Source: Anthoceros angustus
Taxonomy: Eukaryota > Streptophyta > Anthocerotopsida > Anthocerotales > Anthocerotaceae
DNA length: 64,000 nucleotides
Reading direction: 5' to 3'
NCBI GenBank assembly: GCA_010909165.1
Contig: MU008167.1
Location: 1,166,001-1,230,000 of the forward strand
In this document: positions 56,851-64,000 of the stretch, piece after piece
Layout of the letters: every line of letters begins with the position of its first letter
How positions within the stretch are numbered: position 1 is the stretch's first letter
Made by a program: the position numbers and the translations under genes
Notes under the pieces: model-generated
What the model was told of the DNA's origin: nothing
Database searches by the model: none
Seen by the model: only the letters and a program-made list of their open reading frames with translations

Positions 56851-59800
56851 GAGAGAGGAGAACAAGGACATCAAAGCCCTTGTTAGCACAACTCCGCTAT
56901 GAACAGGAGGCCCAAAGGCGGGGCTTACCAAGACCGGTGGAATCCATGGGGGCGACCCCATCTTCAAGCCGGGCTCGGTGGATAAGGAGCTCCAAAGGAA
57001 AATCCGCACCACCACATTCAACGGAAATGAGAAAAGGCGCCCAAGCGGTACATGGCGGCTTGATAAGCTAGACAAGTACGAGTGCCACGGAAAAGGATGA
57101 CCGAAGATCCAATTTTGTGTGATGTCTCTCGAAGGATAAACTAGGTGGTGGAGGCGGGGAGAAGCGGTCGAGTTGGGCATGGGCTCCAATCTACACACAG
57201 CCCACGTTCGCGGTCTTCTTGGAGCACTTCACCGATTAACCATCGGCGAATTATATCATCAATTACGGAAGATTGGCAGAAGCTGTCACAGAGTATTGTG
57301 ACAAGTTTCTCAACTCACCTTGGATATGCCTCGCCTCGACGAAGCGAAGATTGAAAAATTCATTGATGGACTCAAGCCCGACCTCACGCGTCAACGGGAA
57401 TCCGGAACCACGGTGGGCGCCATGAAGGCGCCATAAACTATGGCGTAACAAGTAAGCGAGCAGCGACCACCACCAGGCGAGATGGGGTCGCATCGATGCG
57501 AGAAAAGAAACCGTCTTCAAGATCGCGGAGGAGGAGAGGAAAAGTATCATGAGCGCCACATGTGCACCTCGGCGAACGGCTCAAGACTGTCCTCACCGTC
57601 GCGACTTCATCAAGTGGCTAAAGGAGGCCGGCGGACCACCGCCGCTCCGCCTCCTCGGCTCCAGCGTGAAGAGTGGCCACTCCGTCAAGATTGAAGAGGT
57701 GGCCGACACCACGAAATCGGTGGCGGCCTCCTCCAAGCTTTGCCGCGGTGCGCCGATACATGTGACTGAACCATGTCCCCATCAAGCTGCAGTCAAGTCA
57801 CAAGGTGTGTGGACATGCGTGCCCACCACTACATGACCCGCGGCCGCCTCGTGGCCGGGCTGCACATACAAGACACGGGACATGAGTCCCAGAGTTACGG
57901 CCTGACACCGGATACGGGAATACAAAGACTCGCTGGTCACCTTCCGGGCGGATATGAAATTCTTGATTCACCGTCATGCCCATGCTGTGACCTCATTATC
58001 GGCAAACTCGCTCGCCAAAGACTCCACCAACATCGATCGGCAAACAACAGTTAGCCAAAGCCAAAGACGACGTCATGTCGGAGACAAGTACGTGCTTGAC
58101 AAACACCTCAAAGCCACCGCCTGTGCAGCCTTCAGACGTAGCAAGACTAAAGAAAGTCTTACCTTTGGAGGCACCCCGAGTCCGTGCGGCCAAGGCACAA
58201 GCGGACGAGGATGCCCTACCGCCGAGATGAAGGAACCGCAGAGTATGGATCTTCGCCGTGCCCACAGAGCTGCCACCACGCAGGGCCATAGATCACGCCA
58301 TCGAGCCGATCCTCGCCACAAACTAGTATCCCGCCGCCTCGTGACATCCGCAGGGAAATGAAGAGATAAAGCGGCAAGTTGACGAGTTCCTCCAACGGGG
58401 TTCGTGAGCTTGATCTCACCTTTTGGCGCCCAGCCCTTCCGTGGAAAGCCCGATGATGTTGGCTCGATCGATGGCCTCAATCGAGCCACAATGAAATGTA
58501 TATCGATGCCCCGGGTGGATGAGATCTTTGGATCAAGCGCATGGAGCAAAATACTTCACAAAGATTGACTTACGCCAGCTTCCATCGGATCCGCATCCGG
58601 CGGGGCAGTACAAGATTTTCGTAACTCGACACGGACACTTGAGTTTGTGGTCATGCCGCTCGCCTCACAAAGCGCCCGCCACCTTTCAATGTCTAATGCA
58701 GAACTCCTCCGCCCCTTCTCGGCCATGGCGTTGAAGTTTTCGACGACATACTCATCCACATCCGACCACCACTACTGTTGGTCGACAAGTATTTGAGACA
58801 CTCAACACACAAGCTATTCGCCAAAGCAGCAAGTGTGTGTTTTTTCGCAGAGCGAATACCTCGGTCATATAATCCCCACGCATCCGAGTGGATACCAGGA
58901 AGATTCGGCACTCCGACCGTCACGCCCGAGATCTCACACACTCCGGGTTCCTAGGTATGGCTGGATTCTACGGAGGTTCGTCGAGACTTGAAGATTGCGC
59001 TCCCTCGATGCCCTCCGCCACCGCATCCAAGGAATTACAACTAGGTCGGACGGCCTTCCTCAAACTCAAGATGCAGACTCCGCAGATTGCCGTGGCCAAC
59101 CCGCACTCACCTTATGTGATACACACAGATGCCGACTACGCCATTGGAGCAGCTTCCCAAGATGGCGGGTTATCGCATATGAATCAAAGAAGGCAGCACA
59201 GTGAACTACGCGTTCACGATAAAGAAATGTTCGCGATCGTCACGCATCGAACTCGAGGCACTACCGGGCCGCCAAGACTTCACATGCCACCGACCATCAT
59301 TCACTTCAACATTTCTTCGCCAAACTTGAATGCGCCAACGACGCCTAATACCGCCGATTTCAACTTCGACATCCGCTATGTTGCGGGCCCTCGAACGCCG
59401 ATGCCCTCACCACGGGCGCACTCATGACAACGGGACACCATCCGCCGTGCGGAAGCTCTCCGCAGACCTCTCGTCAGTACCAAGAATTACTTGCGCATGT
59501 GGCCCCACCCACCATGCAAGAGTACACAATCAAGGATGCTTGCACAGTATAAGAAGGGCGCTTGGTCATCCCTTCGCAGCCACCGACATCAAGAAAGCAA
59601 TCCTACATGATCTCCACGAGCCCCGCGCGGACATCTCGGCGTGGATAAGACATACGCCCGTTAAGGAACATTTTATTGGGATGGCCTCCAGCGACGCCAT
59701 CAAGCGGGTGCGGTCTTGTACCTCCCGGCCAATGTGCCAAGACCGACAATCGAAATCGCCAGTGTTGCTCCCACTACCAATCCCTCTGTGTAGGTTCGAA

Positions 59801-60905
59801 TCCATCTCCATGGATTTCATTACTCACCGCCTGTGACCAGCGGAAAGAATAAGATCTGGGTCGTCATGGACCGACTCTCCAAGACCATTTCATCCCACCA
59901 CACATACCACAGACCCAAGTGCCTATTCCTACGGAAATATTGATCGCATGGTATTCCTCCAAGATTGTCTCCGACCGAGACACCAAGTTCATACCGGATT
60001 CGAAATGCTCACAGAGTCCCCAAGATCGAACTTATCATCGCCTTGCCATCCCGAATCAAATGGGTAAACAAAAAAATGTAACCAAGTACTCGAAGACATG
60101 CTCGGACACTTCACCCATGAGAAACAAGGCAACTGGAAATTATGTTACCTTTGCTCGAGTATGCATACAACACCTCAAAGCACGCAGCCACCGGGTGGCG
60201 CCCTTCAAGCTTCTTTATGGATCATGCCGCCACCTCCGCCTCGCCCTCACAGACAAATGGGCCAGAATCGCCGAGGACGTGTATCATGAGGTTCAAGAAG
60301 CCCGCAAGAAACTATCTCGGCAGATCAGACAAGAAGTGCGCCAACAAACACCGCAGAAGTGGCTTCATGTAAGGTATGGTCAGAGGCGCTCACCCAGATC
60401 CTCACTCATCCAAATTAAGGGAAGCTCACCTACCGATTTGGACCCTTTGAGATCACCAGATCAATCCGGCATATACCACCGCATCGGAAGATCCGCAAGA
60501 CCTTCCACGATCGATGCTCAAGCGATCGTCACCCGAGCTCCACACCTGCCAAGACCCAACAGACTGATCCGGATACCCTCACCCAGAGCCCGCCGACTCA
60601 ACACGGCCTCCACCAACTCACCGGCCACACCGATCGACTGGCCCTTCCAGATCCGACTCGCCAGACCACACTCGGCGGTCCCTAGCTCACCGCCCGCCGC
60701 CACCACCCCGCAGGCCCCATCCGTCACCACCGACACCAAGAACCCGACCGCCACATGTGGACCCAACCGCATCCTCGGGTTAGATATCGTAGCTGCAGAC
60801 TGACCGATTGCTTGGTAGGTTGGTCCAACGGCCGACGCCCTAGCTACTTGGGAACCCCTCCGTGTCAGCCCCGCAGCTCAACAGCTCCAAGGTCCGGAGG
60901 ACCAG
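56850..60905 (+). pseudogene. Gypsy gag-pol with chromodomain, broken
   Basis: Pieces in changing frames read as follows. Gag at about 57000-57400 has WAWAPIYTQPTFAVFLEHF and FIDGLKPDLT. RT has VDEFLQRG at about 58370 and the active-site box EVFDDILIH at about 58730. RNase H has YVIHTDADYAIGAASQDGG and HDKEMFAIV at 59115-59240. Integrase has FESISMDFI at about 59800, WVVMDRLSKT at 59860 and LLEYAYNTSKH at 60145. A chromodomain-like end at about 60800-60880 reads CLVGW in one frame and LATWEPLRVS in the next. Multiple stops make it non-functional. Confidence 0.88.
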
Positions 60906-60924
60906 CCTCGCTAAGTGGGGAGAA

Positions 60925-61296
60925 TGTCACAGAGTGACCACTGTAACCTCACCGCACGGGTCAGGACCAGGACCAGCTAAGTCCATGGGCGAGGACCGGC
61001 TAAGTCCATGGGCGGCGGCTTGGACACCCCTCTTTTCAAGGTCCGAACGGGGAGACGGATCTCCAACTAAGACGGACAACTGCACGCTGTCCGTAATAGG
61101 CCATATAACAGATAATCACCCGTGGGTAAACCAAAGATAAGTAAATAGCCGTAGTTTAGTTTCAACCGTATTAGTTAGGAATACATTCTTGTCACTAGAC
61201 CAGACCCCTATATGTACACATGATGCAAAGATCAACACGGCTTGTTCCAGGCTCATTCGCAACCGAGATCTGACATTCCGATCGAGGCTTGCGACA
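60925..61296 (+). repeat. 3' LTR of the gypsy element
   Basis: It follows AAGTGGGGAGAA and ends GCGACA before the AATGG target duplication. It is slightly longer than the 5' LTR because of small indels, including a duplicated CATGGGCG-type word at 60990-61015. Confidence 0.92.
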
Positions 61297-61301
61297 AATG
61301 G

Positions 61302-62031
61302 GTCCGAAGCTGCCATATTTCCCGAGTCTGGATCCTCATGAGCTGCTCAAATCCTAGGTTGGTAACCGATGACATCAACGACATCAACGACATCAACGAC
61401 ATCAACGACATCAACGACATCAACAACATCAACGACATGGGGATGTAGGCTCAAATCCTAGGTTGGTAATCGACGATATCAACGACAAGGCTACATCCCT
61501 GATTGTGGTTGCACGTATCATCCGCGAAGGGTACTACCCACCGACGATGACAAAGCAGAGAGAGATAGGGACTATTCGGATTTGGACCGTGTGGGAGTCC
61601 CACAAGTATTTTTCTTCCTCCTCCGGGTCGCATCCGATAGTTTTCCCACTTGAGTTGGCCGGGCATATCGTGATAGTGGGATATTCAACCCGAGATGGGC
61701 ATACTTTTGGGCTCGATCTGGGTCTCAAGGACGAAGAGGGCTGCGTCTTGGCTGGGCGAATAAGGGTCCCGGATCCTCTGAGCTACGGAGAATGTTCACC
61801 CCATCAGAGTAGCATACATTATGCTCATTTCCTGGATTCGTGAAGTACCACAAAGTCGAATCTCGGCAAATCGATTTGAATCAGCCACCTTGGAATCGAT
61901 TTGAATCAATCACCTTGGAATCGATTTGAATCAGCCACCTTGGAGTGAGCCAGGTAATTCCAGCTCACGCATACATGCATCTCCATTTTTCTGGCACAAA
62001 TTTAATCAAGACTTTCCGGGATTGTTGAATA
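61302..62031. repeat. Segmental duplication SD, copy 2 (right part)
   Basis: It continues the repeat cut at 55683. It matches 45785-46434, including the GHTFGLDLGLKDEEG frame at about 61690 and the triple TCGATTTGAATCA motif at 61867-61943. Confidence 0.88.
61371..61440. repeat. 9-bp microsatellite (GACATCAAC)
   Basis: Seven full units plus a partial unit. Copy 1 at about 45855 has only one unit, so the expansion is specific to this copy. Confidence 0.95.
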
Positions 62032-62624
62032 GAACAGAGTCTACGCAATATCGGCGGATTCCATTGAAACGGGCTGCTGGCAATAAGGTAGTAGACTTTC
62101 CCATCATCATATCTATAGAAAAGCGTGTCTTAGAAAACCATATACGTTATTGCGGGTATTGAACACATGTAGCGTCCACTATTCGATGGCAGTGCAGTAG
62201 AACGTGGCAAAATATATTCTCGTGTTTGAATTCATTCCTTCAAAACTCTAGAAAATGTGCGGGGACTGGAACTGGTGGATGCGTTTGAACTTGCGTCCGA
62301 CACGCCGTTCTTATCATGTGTCCCAATCTACAAATAAAGTCGAACTGGATAGAGATACTTTTTTGGCTGATTTGGTGGCTTTTACTTGGATTGGCTGTGA
62401 TATCTAATTTCATTTCGCTTTTTTTTTTTCCCTATTTTGAAATCCATTATTTTGGTTTGCAAAAACAAGGACAATCTACTCTAACATAATGGCATTTTTT
62501 GTCATGTATCGTCATTTTGTGTGCTAAGGATGTGAACTAGGTTATGCCGTTTGGTTCTATGGCGGAACGAACGAACGATCCACTCCTTGAAGAGATGCGG
62601 CAGTCAACCGGCGCACACCTTGCC
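62032..62624. other. Spacer, no gene seen
   Basis: Mixed-composition sequence with a poly-T run near 62420. No recognisable coding region. Confidence 0.5.
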
Positions 62625-62716
62625 CACAGTCCATTACTAGCCGGAGTCCTGGTACAACTCAAAAACTATCCACAGTCCATTACTAGCCGGAGTCCTGATA
62701 CAACTCAAAAACTATC
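62625..62716. repeat. 46-bp tandem repeat, two units
   Basis: Two near-identical units start CACAGTCCATTACTAGCCGG at 62625 and 62671 and differ at one base in CCTGGTAC/CCTGATAC. Confidence 0.95.
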
Positions 62717-62717
62717 A

Positions 62718-62939
62718 ATCTCTACCACGTGAACCATTTTCATTGAGGGTTTCAAGATCTTCGCCTTCTGATGCGACAGCTTCTGCAGCGCCATCATCCG
62801 CAACGTCATTTTCTTCCATATGTTCTGGAGCTTCCTCCTGCACAAAGTTCAAAACGTACATGTTTTTCTGTATTATGGTTTTGGTTCTTGCATTTGTTGC
62901 TTCTGTTTTGTTAGAGAAAACCCGTATGCCAAGATGAAT
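62718..62939 (-). pseudogene. Acidic C-terminal ORF fragment cut by a transposon end
   Basis: The minus frame ends in an acidic tail (EENDVADDGAAEAVASEGED) after KNMYVLNFVQEEAPEHM. It enters the frame across the CACTA-like boundary at 62940, so the true upstream part is probably missing. The acidic tail loosely resembles that of the broken frame at 5745-5954. Unrecognised. Confidence 0.25.
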
Positions 62940-64000
62940 CACTACTAGGAAAAGTATACTTTTACCACGGACATTATTACGGACTTTACAACGGTCATTA
63001 CTACTCCCGTAGTAAAACATCAGTAGTAAACACATAGCGTTATTGTCCGTGGTAAAGTCCAGTACCGTATATGATGGCTATACTCTGTATTCTATATGAA
63101 GTATGTACAGAATACGTTACTGAAGTCTACCGTATAATAGTTAATCTTTAAATTACCATACCTTTTACCAGGGTATTTACTACGATGAACAACCACGGAC
63201 TTTACTACTAGCCTAATCGTGGTTAAAAATAATGGTTAGTTGACCGAGATTAGCTAACTACAATATATTAACCACAGTTAAATGAGTGGGTTTGGTTAAT
63301 CACGGTTAAGTAATCCGCCAGTCCATAGTAAATTTCCGCTGGGTACCATTGTAAATCTCTCCGTTGTAGAAAAAGACCCTTATTAAATTTTATAGTAAAT
63401 ATTGCTCTCTTGCTCCTCACTCACAACCGCGGGGACTCCAACTACTAGAGAGAAAAAGGAGGGTGGGGGCCCATTTTGGGAAGTAAAGCCCTCCAAACTT
63501 AGGGCACCACTACATGGGTGCCACATGGCTCCTTCCCAACCATCGATCTGGGAAATAATGATGTCTCTTATTGTCTTATCCTAAATTGGTATTTTTCCTA
63601 AATACCTAATTTCCCTTTATTATCCTATTTATCAAATTTATCCTGATTAATATAATTATCTTGAATTATCTCTAATTACCCTATTTAATACCTATTTATC
63701 CTAATCCGCCCATTAATCACATATATAGTCACCCTAACATGCTCCAGTCTCGAACAACCTACGCCCATAGGTTGCCACCTACCGCGGTAAGTGCACCCCT
63801 ACAATGGTAAGTGCCTCTCCCTACGGTGGTCCATTTTTTGCTTTGGCATGAGAGTCCTTAACCTTGCTACCTTGAGTTCCTTGACATACTTCTCAATTGA
63901 TTCTTGCAAATCATGTTTGAACTTTGTTGAGACTTCGCTGTAAAATGCCACTTCTAGTTGAAATGCAGTCATCAAGGCAGCTAGCTCTGGGGGAGAGGCC
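62940..64000 (+). mobile_element. CACTA-like transposon, one end (continues past the window)
   Basis: The sequence CACTACTAGGAAAAGTATAC at 62940 is the typical terminus of plant CACTA (En/Spm) elements. Subterminal inverted words follow (TACCACGGAC at about 62963 and GTCCGTGGTA at about 63044, plus AGTAGTAAA and GGTTA(A/G) words to 63310). The opposite terminus is not in the window, so its length and target duplication (3 bp, candidate AAT at 62937-62939) cannot be confirmed. Confidence 0.55.
63799..63999 (-). CDS. Partial ORF inside the CACTA-like element
   Basis: The minus frame is open from the window edge to a stop at 63799-63801 and reads LAALMTAFQLEVAFYSEVST, then FKHDLQESIEKYVKELKVAR. 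It is helical and probably coiled-coil. It may be the C-terminal end of an element or host protein. The family is not recognised, and only 67 residues are visible. Confidence 0.3.
   Translation of the reverse strand, partial: ASPPELAALMTAFQLEVAFYSEVSTKFKHDLQESIEKYVKELKVARLRTLMPKQKMDHRRERHLPL

Larger units (their letters stand above)
55684..61296 (+). mobile_element. Ty3/gypsy chromovirus, degenerate
   Basis: The LTRs at 55684-56018 and 60925-61296 start TGTCACA and end GCGACA. The 5-bp target duplication AATGG sits at 55679-55683 and 61297-61301. The primer site directly after the 5' LTR contains TGGTATCGAGCC. A polypurine tract (AAGTGGGGAGAA) precedes the 3' LTR. The domain order is gag, protease, RT, RNase H, integrase and chromodomain-like C-terminus, typical of plant chromoviruses. 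All coding parts are broken. Removing the element and one AATGG restores the repeat seen intact at 45780. Confidence 0.95.

Noticed and set aside
61253-61448. Repetitive frames over GACATCAAC
   Set aside because: They are produced by the 9-bp microsatellite only.

Overview
This is nuclear DNA of a land plant. The evidence is a spliced receptor-like kinase, a secreted Gnk2/DUF26 (ginkbilobin-type) protein, BTB/SPRY genes, Ty1/copia and chromodomain Ty3/gypsy LTR retrotransposons with methionine-tRNA-type primer sites, a CACTA-type transposon end, and remnants of PPR and bulb-lectin genes. The kinase introns are uniformly short (about 52-98 bp). Together with the gene families this would suit a non-seed plant such as a lycophyte, but that is a guess. 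Most of the window is repetitive. Only about four genes look intact.

Layout. 1-2.1 kb: a BTB-BACK-SPRY gene (minus). 2.1-5.9 kb: a 1.86-kb tandem duplication. 5.7-6.3 kb: a broken, unrecognised coding region (minus). 7.3-12.8 kb: a degenerate copia element (plus) with clean LTRs and a 5-bp target duplication. 12.8-15.2 kb: spacer. 15.2-16.9 kb: a second SPRY gene (minus) that lacks a recognisable BTB domain. 17.5-19.6 kb: minisatellites. 20.3-22.8 kb: a seven-exon receptor-like kinase, followed at 23.9-24.2 kb by a truncated copy of its ectodomain. 25.3-33.7 kb: a minus-strand copia element with an internal 2.5-kb tandem duplication and a short leader ORF that is also recognisable in the first copia element. 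34.6-35.0 kb: the Gnk2-domain gene.

36-55.7 kb and 61.3-62.0 kb form a mosaic of duplicated and inverted repeats. It holds tandem fragments of a gene related to the second SPRY gene, a PPR remnant, a bulb-lectin remnant, a large imperfect palindrome, a 45-bp minisatellite that is open on both strands, and two copies of a 4.5-5 kb segment. The second copy is split by a gypsy chromovirus (55.7-61.3 kb) whose AATGG target duplication exactly restores the interrupted repeat. The right end begins a CACTA-like element at 62,940.

The genes do not form an operon or a pathway. The kinase and the Gnk2 protein belong to families linked to surface signalling and defence. The SPRY genes may be adaptor proteins. 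The most notable observations are the conserved leader ORF in the two copia elements, the domain-duplicated copia element, and the captured and amplified SPRY-gene fragment. Duplicate copies differ mostly by very short indels, so some frameshifts could be consensus errors rather than biology.
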